NCBI GenBank assembly: GCA_964486935.1
Contig: CAZAPG010000054.1
Location: 1 to 54,200, forward strand
DNA: 54,200 nucleotides
DNA from: CAZAPG01 sp964486935
GTDB taxonomy: Bacteria > Chloroflexota > Anaerolineae > 4572-78 > J111
Direction: 5' to 3'
Part shown: one piece after another, positions 42,651 through 50,675 of the stretch
Layout: each line of letters starts with the position of its first letter
Numbering within the stretch: the stretch's first letter is position 1
Position numbers and translations under genes: made by a program
The notes under the pieces: generated by a model
What the model was told of the DNA's origin: nothing
Databases searched by the model: none
What the model saw: the letters and a program-made list of their open reading frames with translations, nothing else

Positions 42651-43229
42651 ATGATGATGAGTAATTTTTTTACGGCCATCAAACAAAATTTCTGGCCGGT
42701 TTCGGCGCTGATTTTTTGCCCTTGCCATCTGCCGCTGACCATGGCCGCCGTGGCCAGCCTGACCGCCGGCACGGCCCTGGGCGGGTATATTTCGACCTAC
42801 TACAGCTCGATTGAAACGGTGCTGGCCGTGGCCTTTTCATTTTACTTTGTGCTGGCCTTTATGATTTGGGTGGTGCGCGGCCCGGCTCCCAAAGAAGGGG
42901 CGGCCTGCAAAATTGAAAACCGGGGCAATCAGCAAGTCGGCGGGCTATCGACTAAACAAATTGTGGTGTGGGGCGTAATTGGCATGTTCACCATGCCGGC
43001 GCTGGTGGCGGTGAGCGCCTTTACCAAACAAAAATATTTTGTTGAAACCGTCAACCAGATTTTTACCATTAATCCGGCCATCAACTCCGGCTTTATCTGG
43101 CTGATTAGCCTGTCAACGGTGGTAATGATTCCGGTCATGGTCATCTGGCTGGTCTGGCTGTGGCTGGCCTGGTCTAAAACCGATGTATCCCGAGTTGATG
43201 GCGACAACTGGAGCTATGAGTATGAGTGA
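42651..43229 (+). CDS. Membrane protein with MerE-like CPCHLPL motif (192 aa)
   Basis: Starts at ATG 42651 with GGAGG 8 nt upstream; an ATG at 42636 lies before that site. Residues 18-50 read FWPVSALIFCPCHLPLTMAAVASL and TAGTALGGYIS, closely following the CPCHLP...AGTxxGxxI pattern of the mercury-transport protein MerE, which has two helices. The rest (about four helices in all) is unlike MerE, with a Cys in EGAACKIENR. Placed 15 bp after ccoI, it may move Cu or another soft metal during oxidase assembly rather than mercury. Function inferred. Confidence 0.75.
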   Translation: MMMSNFFTAIKQNFWPVSALIFCPCHLPLTMAAVASLTAGTALGGYISTYYSSIETVLAVAFSFYFVLAFMIWVVRGPAPKEGAACKIENRGNQQVGGLSTKQIVVWGVIGMFTMPALVAVSAFTKQKYFVETVNQIFTINPAINSGFIWLISLSTVVMIPVMVIWLVWLWLAWSKTDVSRVDGDNWSYEYE

Positions 43230-43503
43230 CTCCCCCAAAGCCCGCCGCAAATGGCCGCTCAAAACGCTTATCGAGATTTTGCCGGTGATTATTGCGCTGA
43301 CCGCCATTTTCAGCTACTCGACCATTAAAAATGTAACCGACGTGGATTTGGTGACGCCTTTGCAACAGGTGTTGGGCGATGTGCCTCTTTGGGTAGCCGG
43401 GTTAATGGGGCTGATTGCCCTGACCGGCGCGCTGGCCATGGCCTGGCTCATTTACATTTTCAGCCGCGCCCCGGTCTCGCCCGATGGCGGCAGCGAGGAG
43501 TAA
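43222..43503 (+). CDS. Small membrane protein of the oxidase operon (93 aa)
   Basis: Start chosen at ATG 43222, 8 nt after GGAG and overlapping the upstream stop by 8 bp; ATG 43216 is an alternative. A basic N-terminus (KARRKWPLK) and two helices (about 14-30 and 48-72) flank a polar loop (NVTDVDLVTPLQQVLGDVP). It has no metal motif and an unknown family. Tight packing with both neighbours marks it as part of the same operon. Confidence 0.72.
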   Translation: MSDSPKARRKWPLKTLIEILPVIIALTAIFSYSTIKNVTDVDLVTPLQQVLGDVPLWVAGLMGLIALTGALAMAWLIYIFSRAPVSPDGGSEE

Positions 43504-43512
43504 CAACCATTC

Positions 43513-44214
43513 ATGTTCAAACTAATCTCCACATCCAACTGGCTGGCCGGCGCATTAATCTTTTTTATGCCCATTACCCTGATACTTTTTTTGGGCAGCC
43601 AGATGGCCTACGGCCAGGTAAAAGGCAAATTCGACGCCTACCAAAGCATCCCGGAAATTACCACGGCGGCTGAACTGGCGAACACTCCGGCGGGGCAGGT
43701 CATTATTTTGCGCGGCCAGATGTCTGGCGACGCCTTTGCTTCGGGCTTGATTGTATACCAGGAGCGCCCGGCCCAGGGCCGCGAGGTCCGTTTCCGCGAG
43801 GAGTTTTCGCTGGTATTTCCCCAATTTGACATGAAACTGCCGGGCGGGCAGGTCACCATTATCCCCAGCGCCAGCCGCGAGCGGGTCATCCAGCGCGAGT
43901 TACATACCGTGGCCGTGGGCGACCGCCAGCTCGCCGGCTTTGGCCCCGGCGATGTGGTTTCGGTGCAGGGTGAATGGCAGCCGGCTCAGGCCAGCCTGAT
44001 TGATACGACCGGCATTACCGGCGCTACCCGGCAAGAGCTGCTGGCCGAATGGCAAAGCGCGTTTGGCGCAGTAAGCTGGGCCAGAAATATATTGGGGCTG
44101 GTTACGCTGGTCAGCCTTGTTTTGCTCATTATCCAACTGCGCCGCAGCAAAAAGTCCAAAGAAAGCTCAGAAGAATGGCAGACTCCAACAACCACAACGA
44201 CTCCAACAATATAA
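43513..44214 (+). CDS. Membrane protein with a GIDE-like or OB-like extracytoplasmic domain (233 aa)
   Basis: One N-terminal helix (about 8-33), a soluble domain (about 45-195) with beta-rich segments (QVIILRGQMSGDAF, LIVYQERPAQGREVRFREEF, VTIIPSASRERVIQRELHTVAVGDRQLAGFGPGDVVSVQGEW) and a second helix (about 197-217). A Lys/Ser/Thr tail ends the protein. Layout and the GDxV-VxGEW ending recall the bacterial GIDE-like membrane domain, but I am not sure. It lies 9 bp after the previous gene, in the oxidase operon. Confidence 0.72.
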   Translation: MFKLISTSNWLAGALIFFMPITLILFLGSQMAYGQVKGKFDAYQSIPEITTAAELANTPAGQVIILRGQMSGDAFASGLIVYQERPAQGREVRFREEFSLVFPQFDMKLPGGQVTIIPSASRERVIQRELHTVAVGDRQLAGFGPGDVVSVQGEWQPAQASLIDTTGITGATRQELLAEWQSAFGAVSWARNILGLVTLVSLVLLIIQLRRSKKSKESSEEWQTPTTTTTPTI

Positions 44215-44306
44215 CTTACTTGCTGGTGGCGGTAGTCGTTTTGGCTATTATCATCATTGCAACGTTAACCATCACGGCAATTGTGGCCGGCCCCCCCGCT
44301 GTTTGA
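44175..44306 (+). CDS. Single-span mini-protein (43 aa)
   Basis: ATG 44175 opens a frame overlapping the last 40 bp of the upstream gene. It encodes an Asn/Asp-rich head (ADSNNHNDSNN), one long helix (ITYLLVAVVVLAIIIIATLTITAIV) and AGPPAV. The sharp polar-to-hydrophobic layout and operon position resemble accessory mini-subunits of oxidases (CcoQ/CydX size), but it is not similar to known CcoS or CcoQ sequences. There is no clear ribosome binding site, so translation would be coupled. Confidence 0.5.
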   Translation: MADSNNHNDSNNITYLLVAVVVLAIIIIATLTITAIVAGPPAV

Positions 44307-44372
44307 CTGCGCGTTGAATGCGTTCAATTTTCGGCTAATGTTCTCGCAACGCCCCGCCTGGATAGCCGCGCT

Positions 44373-44430
44373 ATGTCACCCCCAATTAGTGACATTTCTC
44401 ACTGGCATTCTGGATAAAACTGGCTATAAT
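44373..44430 (+). promoter_or_regulatory. Promoter of ccoG with an upstream palindromic operator
   Basis: CTGGCA (44402-44407), 17-bp spacer, TATAAT (44425-44430). Just upstream lies a perfect palindrome ATGTCAC-N9-GTGACAT (44373-44395), centred about 53 bp before the expected start, a position suited to an activator dimer. It shows that ccoG is a separate transcription unit from the oxidase operon. The rest of 44307-44484 holds nothing else. Confidence 0.55.
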
Positions 44431-44484
44431 CACCCCAGTTTGTAAGTCGAGAAAACGCAGATATTCTTTGAGGAATTAAAGAGG

Positions 44485-45372
44485 ATGGCTAAACCGACCT
44501 TCTTCGATTACCCCACCTTTCGAGAAACCAAAATTCCACAAGTGCGGCTGGCCCACTGGAAGCCGGTAACACTTTACACCAAATACCGCTGGGTGGCGCA
44601 GGCTATCATTGTGTTATCGTTTGTGGCGGCGCCGCAACTGCGCTGGCTCAAGCTGGATTTTACCAATAATCAATATTGGCTGCTGGGGCATCAGGTTTCA
44701 ATGACGCTGGCTTTGCAAGCGGTCGTTATTCTGTGGCTGGGGACCTACTTTATCAACTTTTTTGAAAATTACCTGATTGGCCGGCTGCTGTGCGGCTGGA
44801 TTTGCCCCTGGGGGCTGCTCAACCGGCTGGGGATGATTATCAACCACTATCTGCGCCGCCACAAACGGCGGGCGCTGCTGCTGGCCCTGGCCAACCTTGT
44901 TTTTGCGGCTACGGCCACCCTGGTTGTTATGAACTGGGCCATCGACCTGACCACCCTTTTTAAGCCGCAGCACCCCTATTTTGGCTATGTCTGGCTGGCT
45001 TTTGGCCTGCTGCTGGCCATTGGCTTTGCCATTCTGCATCAAATGGGCTTTAAGTTTTGCGAGACCATTTGCCCCTTTGGCATGTACCTGACCGTGGTGA
45101 CGCAAAAAAACTCGCTGCGGATTACCTTCGACTCCAGCCGGGCCTGCGTCGATTGCGGCCTCTGCACCCAGGTTTGCCCCATGGACCTCTCGCCCCGCGA
45201 GATGGATTTTAAGGACTCCATGAACGGCGGTTTCGGCCAATGTATCTTGTGCGGCGATTGCATTGACGTGTGCAAAATTCGGATGGATTTGGAAGGGCTG
45301 CCCGCGCCGCTGCGCTGGAACACCGAAGCCGATATTATCCCCCTGCTGCCGCTGGAACAGGCCGCCAGGTAG
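44485..45372 (+). CDS. ccoG: CcoG/NapH-like 4Fe-4S membrane protein
   Basis: 295 aa. About five helices with the family cysteine pairs CGWICPWG (C103, C107) and CETICPFG (C192, C196) are followed by two [4Fe-4S] clusters: CVDCGLCTQVCP (C221, C224, C227, C231) and CILCGDCIDVC (C253, C256, C259, C263). It is shorter than proteobacterial CcoG (about 470) and lacks its C-terminal Ig-like domain, so it is near NapH in size. In cbb3 loci CcoG reduces Cu(II) for assembly; that role is inferred from location. GAGGAA lies 9 nt before the ATG. Confidence 0.85.
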   Translation: MAKPTFFDYPTFRETKIPQVRLAHWKPVTLYTKYRWVAQAIIVLSFVAAPQLRWLKLDFTNNQYWLLGHQVSMTLALQAVVILWLGTYFINFFENYLIGRLLCGWICPWGLLNRLGMIINHYLRRHKRRALLLALANLVFAATATLVVMNWAIDLTTLFKPQHPYFGYVWLAFGLLLAIGFAILHQMGFKFCETICPFGMYLTVVTQKNSLRITFDSSRACVDCGLCTQVCPMDLSPREMDFKDSMNGGFGQCILCGDCIDVCKIRMDLEGLPAPLRWNTEADIIPLLPLEQAAR

Positions 45373-45404
45373 CCCTTTTGCTCCCATCATCCCCGGTTCT
45401 GGTT

Positions 45405-46538
45405 ATGAATACAGCAACATCTGGACCCCGACCCAACCGCCCCCCGGCGCCCCGCCCCACCACGCAGATGACCATCGGCTGCTTTGTTATTCCCCTGCTG
45501 GCAGCGGCCATCATTGGCGGCGTGTACGTTTACATCCGCTCAAACGCCTCAACCCAACTGGCCGTTCCCGCCAGAGAGGTTTTACTGGTGCGCGCCGCGC
45601 CCGATGAGTCGGCCCCGCTGCTGGCCCGCTTTGGCGAAGGGCGCTCGCTCAACATTATTGGCCGCACCCCAGATTGGCGCTGGCTGGAGGTGGCGTTGTG
45701 GGATGGCCGCCGGGGCTGGACGCTGCGCCCGCTGGATATTTTTGTCTGGCAGCTCGACGCGCCGGAAAGCGCGCCAACGCCGGTTGAGGCTGTCGCCACC
45801 CCCCTCACGCCCGTTGCCCAGGAAATGCTCCTCATTCCGGCGGCTACCTTTACCATGGGCAGTCCCCCCGGCATTGGCGAGGATGATGAGCGACCGGCCC
45901 ACCCGGTCAGACTGTCGGCTTTTGAAATTGACAAAACCGAAGTGACCGTGGGCCAGTATTGGGCCTGCGTATTGGCCAGAGCCTGCGCCGCCCCCACCGC
46001 CGATGCCAGCCAAACCGAGCCGCACTACCTCAACAACCCGGCTTTTGATAATCACCCGGTGATCAACATCCCCTGGCAGGAGGCGGCCAATTACTGCAAC
46101 TGGCGCGGCCAGCGCCTGCCCACCGAAGCCGAATGGGAAATGGCCGCCGGCTGGGATGCCGGCCGCGGGGCCAAGCTACTATGGCCCTGGGGTAACGACC
46201 CCGGTCAGGCGGATGCCAACGTGGGCGACGCCTCCGCCGGCGAATCAATGATGGTGGGAGCCTTCCCCGGCGACCACTCGCCCAACGGCGCGCTGGATAT
46301 GGCTGGCAACGTGAGCGAGTGGGTGTTTGACTGGTACAAGGTTGACTATTACAGCAACGCCGATGACACCGACCCTACCGGCCCTACCCCCCGGCGCGGC
46401 GAAGGCAGCGGCAAAGTGGTGCGCGGCGGCTCGTTTGCCGACCCGCTGGAGCAGGCCCGCACCGCCAACCGCCACAACCGCGAAGCCATTTACGGTTACG
46501 CCACCGTTGGGTTTCGCTGCGCTAAAAGCGTTCAATAA
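45405..46538 (+). CDS. Membrane-anchored SH3b plus formylglycine-generating-enzyme-like (SUMF1) protein
   Basis: 377 aa from ATG 45405. A Pro-rich N-terminus and one helix (about 22-43) precede a bacterial SH3-like domain (about 56-108: VLLVRAAPDESAPLLARFGEGRSLNIIGRTPDWRWLEV). A Thr/Pro linker and an FGE/SUMF1 domain (about 138-377) follow: MLLIPAATFTMGSPP, RPAHPVRLSAFEIDKTEVTVGQYWACV, VINIPWQEAANYCNWRGQRLPTEAEWEMAA, DMAGNVSEWVFDWY, VVRGGSFAD, VGFRCAKS. I see no active-site Cys pair in the C-terminal part (a single Cys in FRCAK), so a binding rather than oxidase role is likely. Confidence 0.88.
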   Translation: MNTATSGPRPNRPPAPRPTTQMTIGCFVIPLLAAAIIGGVYVYIRSNASTQLAVPAREVLLVRAAPDESAPLLARFGEGRSLNIIGRTPDWRWLEVALWDGRRGWTLRPLDIFVWQLDAPESAPTPVEAVATPLTPVAQEMLLIPAATFTMGSPPGIGEDDERPAHPVRLSAFEIDKTEVTVGQYWACVLARACAAPTADASQTEPHYLNNPAFDNHPVINIPWQEAANYCNWRGQRLPTEAEWEMAAGWDAGRGAKLLWPWGNDPGQADANVGDASAGESMMVGAFPGDHSPNGALDMAGNVSEWVFDWYKVDYYSNADDTDPTGPTPRRGEGSGKVVRGGSFADPLEQARTANRHNREAIYGYATVGFRCAKSVQ

Positions 46539-46563
46539 GGCGAATTGTCCGGAACATTGGGGC

Positions 46564-46899
46564 TTAAAACCAGCGTCGCCCCCACATGATGATAGCCACC
46601 CCAATTAGGGCGATGGCCGCGCCCAGCAGGTCGAACTGATCCGGTTGCCAGCCATCTACCCAACGCCCCCACAGCAAAGACAGGATAATGAAGACACCGC
46701 CGTAAGCGGCGTAGACCCGGCCAAAAGCCGGTTCCGTTTGCAAGGTGGGCAGCACGCCGTATAAAAATAGCGCGCCGCCGCCCATAATCCCCCAACTCAT
46801 GGCCCAGCCACTACGGAGCCATTGCCACACCAGCCAACCCCCGCCAATTTCGGCCAGCCCGGCCAGAGTAAACAGAATAACAGCGCGAAGAATTTCCAT
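46564..46899 (-). CDS. YnfA-family (UPF0060) membrane protein
   Basis: 111 aa, four helices. Family signatures: LAGLAEIGGGWLVWQWLR near the N-terminus, ALFLYGVLPTLQ, FGRVYAAYGGVFIILSLLWGRWVDGWQPDQFDLLGAAIALIGVAIIMWGRR. Short helical proteins of this family are small-multidrug-resistance-like and uncharacterised. AGAGG precedes the ATG. It is convergent with the SUMF1 gene (25-bp gap). Confidence 0.94.
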   Translation of the reverse strand: MEILRAVILFTLAGLAEIGGGWLVWQWLRSGWAMSWGIMGGGALFLYGVLPTLQTEPAFGRVYAAYGGVFIILSLLWGRWVDGWQPDQFDLLGAAIALIGVAIIMWGRRWF

Positions 46900-46987
46900 A
46901 GTTCACCTCTGTGAGTTGGGCGAGCCGGTGATTTTGTGATTATCGGATAACTTGCCTGAGAAGATAAATGCGGCTCAAAAGGGGTGC

Positions 46988-47004
46988 GTCCCAAAATTTG
47001 GGAC
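46988..47004 (-). terminator. Possible transcription end of the glyQS unit
   Basis: GTCCCAAA and TTTGGGAC around a central A, just after the glyQS stop codon. No T tract follows, so termination is uncertain. Confidence 0.3.
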
Positions 47005-47012
47005 AGACCCGC

Positions 47013-50000
47013 TCAAAAGCCTTGCAGTTGGCTAAAATCCGCATACCCCTGGGTTAAATCCCTGATATCCTGTAACAGCGCCAGCCGATTATGCCGCGCG
47101 GCCTCATCTTCGGCCATGACCAGCACGTCATCAAAAAAGGCGTTAATCGGCGCGACCAGTATCTCGCGCAGGGCGTCAACCACTGCCGCCAGTGAAGAGG
47201 CGGGCGACAGGCTGGCCCGCGTTTTTTGATAAGCGGCGTACAGTTCCCTTTCAGCAGATTCGATAAAACGTTCTGGCTGCACCGTATAACGCCGGTCGAG
47301 ACCACGCACAATGCGCGCGCAGCGGGCGTAAGCGTTGAGGGTTTCCTCCCAATTGCTGCGGCGGATAGCGGCGGCCAAATCCTGGGCGGCGGCCAGGGCC
47401 AGCCAGGGATTATGGCCACGCTCGGCCAGCACGGCCTGAACCACATCATGAGGCAGGTTGTACTCGTCGCGCAGCACGCCTTCCAGCCGGCGCTGCACAA
47501 AATCGGCGGTTTCGGCCAGAGACTCCGGCGAGACCGGCACGGGCATGAGTTTGGCGGCCATTTGCAGCCCTGCAACCACATCAAAGCCGGTTTGGGTTTC
47601 CAGCAAAATTGTAACAATGGAAAGCGCATCGCGGCGCAGGGCAAAGGGGTCGGCAGAGCCGGAGGGGGCTTTGCCCACGGCAAACAGCCCGCACAGGCTA
47701 TCGAGCCGGTTAGCCAGGTTAAGGGCCAGGCCGGGCAAGCTCAATGACTTGCCGGGCAGGGGGGCGTGGGGGTAGTAATGCTCTACAATGGCGGCGGCCA
47801 CGGCTTCAGGTTCGCCGGAACGTTTGGCGTATTCATAGCCCATAATACCCTGCAAACTGGTGAACTCGACTACCATATTGGTAGCCAGGTCGGCTTTGCA
47901 CAGGTGGGCGGCCCGTTGAACAACGCGCATATCGGCGGCGGGCAAGTGCAATTTTTCGCCAATTTGGGGGGCCAGCGTTTCCAGCCGCTTGCTTTTGTCC
48001 AACATCGAGCCAAGCTGCTCCTGAAACGTCAGCGTGTCGAGCCGGGGCAAAAACGCTTCCAGATTTTGTTTGGTATCGGCGTTGAAGAAAAACTGGGCAT
48101 CGGCGTAGCGGGCGCGCAGCACGCCCTCGTTGCCCCGCTGAACGATATCCAGATGGTTGCTGCCGCCATTACGCACGGCAATAAAGTGGGGCAGCAGCGA
48201 AGCGTCGCCATTGCTGCTGACCAGCGGAAAGTAACGCTGGTGTTTTTTCATGACGGTAATCAAAACGGGCCGGGGCAGTTGCAGATAGTTTTCTTCAAAG
48301 CTGCCTAAAAAGGCGGTGGGCTGCTCAACCAGATGCGTAACTTCTTCCAGCAGGTCGGGGTCGTCAAGGACGCGCCCGCCCACCTGAGCGGCTACGGCCT
48401 CGAGCTGTTGCTTTATTTCAGCCCGGCGGGCAGCAGGGTCAACCAGGATGTGGTGGGTCTGCATCACCTTAAGGTAGTCGGCGGCTTGCTTTATTTCTAT
48501 ATCGGGCGACCCTTCCGGGCGCAGGCCGCGGGTGGCGCGCCCGCTGGCCAGACCGGCGTATTCAAACGGAACAACCTGGCTGCCCAGCAGAGCCGCCAGC
48601 CAACGGATGGGCCGGCTATAGGTGGTTTTGGCGACTTCCTCGCCCACCTGGGCCGAGGCCAGCCAGCGCATTGATTTGCCAAAGGGGATGGCGCGGATGA
48701 ATTCCGGCAGGCTTTCGGCCAGCACCTCGGCGGCGGGGCGGCCTTGGGTGCGGATGGTAGCGACGACGTATTGGCCGCCGTCCATCTCTTGCACCCGCAA
48801 GGCGGAGACGTCAACCCCTTTGCCGCGAGCAAAGCCCTGGGCGGCTTTGGTGGGGTTGCCATCGGCATCAAAGGCAATTTTGGCCGAGGGGCCACGGGCG
48901 ATTTCTTCCAAATCATCTTGCCGGGGAGCCAGATTTTCAACCAGAATGGTTTGCCGGCGCGGCGTAGCCAGCACTTTAATATCGCCGTGTTGCAGGCGCA
49001 GGCCAGCCAAAAATCTGGGCGCGGCTTCTGTGAGGTAGGCGATGACGTCCGTTACATCGCGCGAGGGAAGTTCTTCGGAGCCGATTTCCAGTAAAAAGGT
49101 GTGCAATGATTGGTAATTAGTAATTGGTAATTGCTGATTGCTAATTGCTAATTGTTCATTACTAATTGACCTTTCCGGCATGTATTTCATCAGGGGAAAG
49201 CCCAACTCCTCTCGCTGCCGAACAAAGGCTTTGGCTACCTGATGCGAGAGGCGGCGCATGCGGGCAAAGTAGCCGGCTCGCTCGGTAACGCCAATGGCGC
49301 CCCGCGTGTCGAGAATGTTGAAGGTGTGAGAACATTTGAGCACGTAATCGTAGGCGGGGATGACCAGCCCCTGTTCAAGGCAGCGTTTACATTCGGCTTC
49401 GTACATGTTGTAGGCTTCAACCAGGGCCTCAACGTTGGCTATATTGAAGTTGTATTCGCAGTATTCAATTTCTTGCCGCAGCAGAATGTCGCCATAGGTT
49501 TGGCGGCCATCCCAATCAATATCCCAAACCCGGTTGACGTTTTGCAGGTACATAGCAATGCGTTCCAGGCCGTAGGTTAATTCCACGGCTACGGGGTCTA
49601 GCGGCAGGCCGCCGGCCTGTTGAAAGTAGGTGTACTGGCTGATTTCCATGCCATCGAGCCATACTTCCCAGCCCAGGCCCCAGGCCCCAAGGGCGGGGCT
49701 TTCCCAGTTGTCTTCCACAAAGCGAATATCGTGTTCATTGCGGTTGAGGCCAATGGCGTAGAGGCTGCCCAGGTAGAGTTCCTGCGGGTTGTCGGGGTCT
49801 GGCTGGAGGATGACCTGAAATTGGGTGTGCATTTGCATGCGGTTGGGGTTGTCGCCAAAACGGCCATCATCGGGCCGGAATGAGGGTTCTACATAGGCAA
49901 TGTTCCACGGTTCGGGGCCGAGGACTCGCAGGGTGGTGCCGGGGTTGGCGGTGCCGGCCCCCACGCTCTCGTGCCAGGGTTGCCAGATGAGAAAGCCCTG

Positions 50001-50060
50001 GTCGGCCCAATATTGTTGGAGGGTCATGATGATTTGCTGGAAGTTTAGGGGTTTAGACAT
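47013..50060 (-). CDS. glyS: Glycyl-tRNA synthetase, fused alpha and beta subunits
   Basis: Charges tRNA-Gly, 1015 aa. Residues 1-296 are the alpha (catalytic, GlyQ) subunit: FQQIIMTLQQYWADQGFLIWQPWHESVGAGTANP, PEPWNIAYVEPSFRPDDGRFGDNPNRMQMHTQFQVILQPDP, GLGWEVWLDGMEISQYTYFQQAGG. Residues about 320-1015 are the beta subunit (FLLEIGSEELPSRDV, ending in HNRLALLQDIRDLTQGYADFSQLQGF), including the HD-like and anticodon-binding parts. The two are normally separate genes; fusion is known in Chlamydia and scattered other lineages. The linker (about 298-318) is encoded by a simple AATTA-rich repeat (49108-49168). ATG 50060 follows GAGGA closely. Confidence 0.96.
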   Translation of the reverse strand: MSKPLNFQQIIMTLQQYWADQGFLIWQPWHESVGAGTANPGTTLRVLGPEPWNIAYVEPSFRPDDGRFGDNPNRMQMHTQFQVILQPDPDNPQELYLGSLYAIGLNRNEHDIRFVEDNWESPALGAWGLGWEVWLDGMEISQYTYFQQAGGLPLDPVAVELTYGLERIAMYLQNVNRVWDIDWDGRQTYGDILLRQEIEYCEYNFNIANVEALVEAYNMYEAECKRCLEQGLVIPAYDYVLKCSHTFNILDTRGAIGVTERAGYFARMRRLSHQVAKAFVRQREELGFPLMKYMPERSISNEQLAISNQQLPITNYQSLHTFLLEIGSEELPSRDVTDVIAYLTEAAPRFLAGLRLQHGDIKVLATPRRQTILVENLAPRQDDLEEIARGPSAKIAFDADGNPTKAAQGFARGKGVDVSALRVQEMDGGQYVVATIRTQGRPAAEVLAESLPEFIRAIPFGKSMRWLASAQVGEEVAKTTYSRPIRWLAALLGSQVVPFEYAGLASGRATRGLRPEGSPDIEIKQAADYLKVMQTHHILVDPAARRAEIKQQLEAVAAQVGGRVLDDPDLLEEVTHLVEQPTAFLGSFEENYLQLPRPVLITVMKKHQRYFPLVSSNGDASLLPHFIAVRNGGSNHLDIVQRGNEGVLRARYADAQFFFNADTKQNLEAFLPRLDTLTFQEQLGSMLDKSKRLETLAPQIGEKLHLPAADMRVVQRAAHLCKADLATNMVVEFTSLQGIMGYEYAKRSGEPEAVAAAIVEHYYPHAPLPGKSLSLPGLALNLANRLDSLCGLFAVGKAPSGSADPFALRRDALSIVTILLETQTGFDVVAGLQMAAKLMPVPVSPESLAETADFVQRRLEGVLRDEYNLPHDVVQAVLAERGHNPWLALAAAQDLAAAIRRSNWEETLNAYARCARIVRGLDRRYTVQPERFIESAERELYAAYQKTRASLSPASSLAAVVDALREILVAPINAFFDDVLVMAEDEAARHNRLALLQDIRDLTQGYADFSQLQGF
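49108..49168. repeat. Low-complexity AATTA repeat forming the GlyQS linker
   Basis: About 60 bp of near-repeats of TAATTAGCAATTAGCAATTACC wording on the minus strand, split here as TTAGCAATTAGCAATCAGC and AATTACCAATTACTAATTACC. It lies in frame between alpha and beta parts and yields ISNEQLAISNQQLPITNYQ. Related wording is found at 40395-40450, 19864-19900 and 51483-51530. Confidence 0.8.
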
Positions 50061-50080
50061 TGATTCCTCGCGTTGTAATT

Positions 50081-50659
50081 TTATTCTTCCTCCCAGGCTA
50101 CGCGCTGATAAATTTGCTGGAGGGGTATTTCAAAGTCAATCGACTCGATAGTAAGCGTGTCTTCTATCCGGTTGAATTCTTGTAATATCCACCGGCCATC
50201 TTCTAATTTATGAAAGTTCTCTACGTGGATTTTGTGCTGGTCGATTAAGACGTAATCTTGCAGCGAATCCAGGGCGCGGTACAACTCAAACTTGGCCCCG
50301 CGGTCGTATCCCTCGGTAGATTTGGAGAGCACTTCGACAATCACCGCCGGGTTGGTCAGCGTGTCGTCACGGCCCTCCGCAAATTCCAGCCCGCCGCAAA
50401 CGGCCATCACATCGGGGTAGGTGTAGAGGCCGTTTTTCTTGACCAGCAGGCGCATGTCGGTGATGAAGGCTTCGCAGGGCTTACCTTCAAAAGCACTTTC
50501 CAAGGCAATGACCAAATTTTTGATAATCCGGTTATGGTTGGCCGAGCCGCCGGACATGGCAAAAATTTCGCCCTGGTAGTATTCGCTGCGATATTCGGCT
50601 TCCTCTTCCAGGGCCAGGTATTCTTCCGGGGTGTAGTAAGTTTTTTGCGGTTTCAACAT
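50081..50659 (-). CDS. Uma2-family (DUF820) putative restriction endonuclease-like protein
   Basis: 192 aa, PD-(D/E)xK fold family abundant in cyanobacteria and Chloroflexota. YTPEEYLALEEEAEYRSEYYQGEIFAMSGGSANHNRI at the N-terminus; the active-site pattern is D in YPDVMAV, E in AVIVEVLSKST (E-x-L) with a following K-containing helix (YDRGAKFELYRAL). The biological role of the family is unknown. GGAGG occurs 9 nt before the ATG at 50659. It is co-directional with recO upstream (16-bp gap). Confidence 0.93.
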   Translation of the reverse strand: MLKPQKTYYTPEEYLALEEEAEYRSEYYQGEIFAMSGGSANHNRIIKNLVIALESAFEGKPCEAFITDMRLLVKKNGLYTYPDVMAVCGGLEFAEGRDDTLTNPAVIVEVLSKSTEGYDRGAKFELYRALDSLQDYVLIDQHKIHVENFHKLEDGRWILQEFNRIEDTLTIESIDFEIPLQQIYQRVAWEEE

Positions 50660-50675
50660 TGCTAATCCTCCCCTC

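Noticed and set aside
42651..43229. Mercury resistance locus
   Set aside because: Only the CPCHLPL segment is MerE-like; no merA, merR, merT or merP is nearby and the context is oxidase assembly.
49108..49168. Insertion sequence or CRISPR-like array inside glyS
   Set aside because: Only short degenerate AATTA phrases, in frame, without terminal repeats or spacers.
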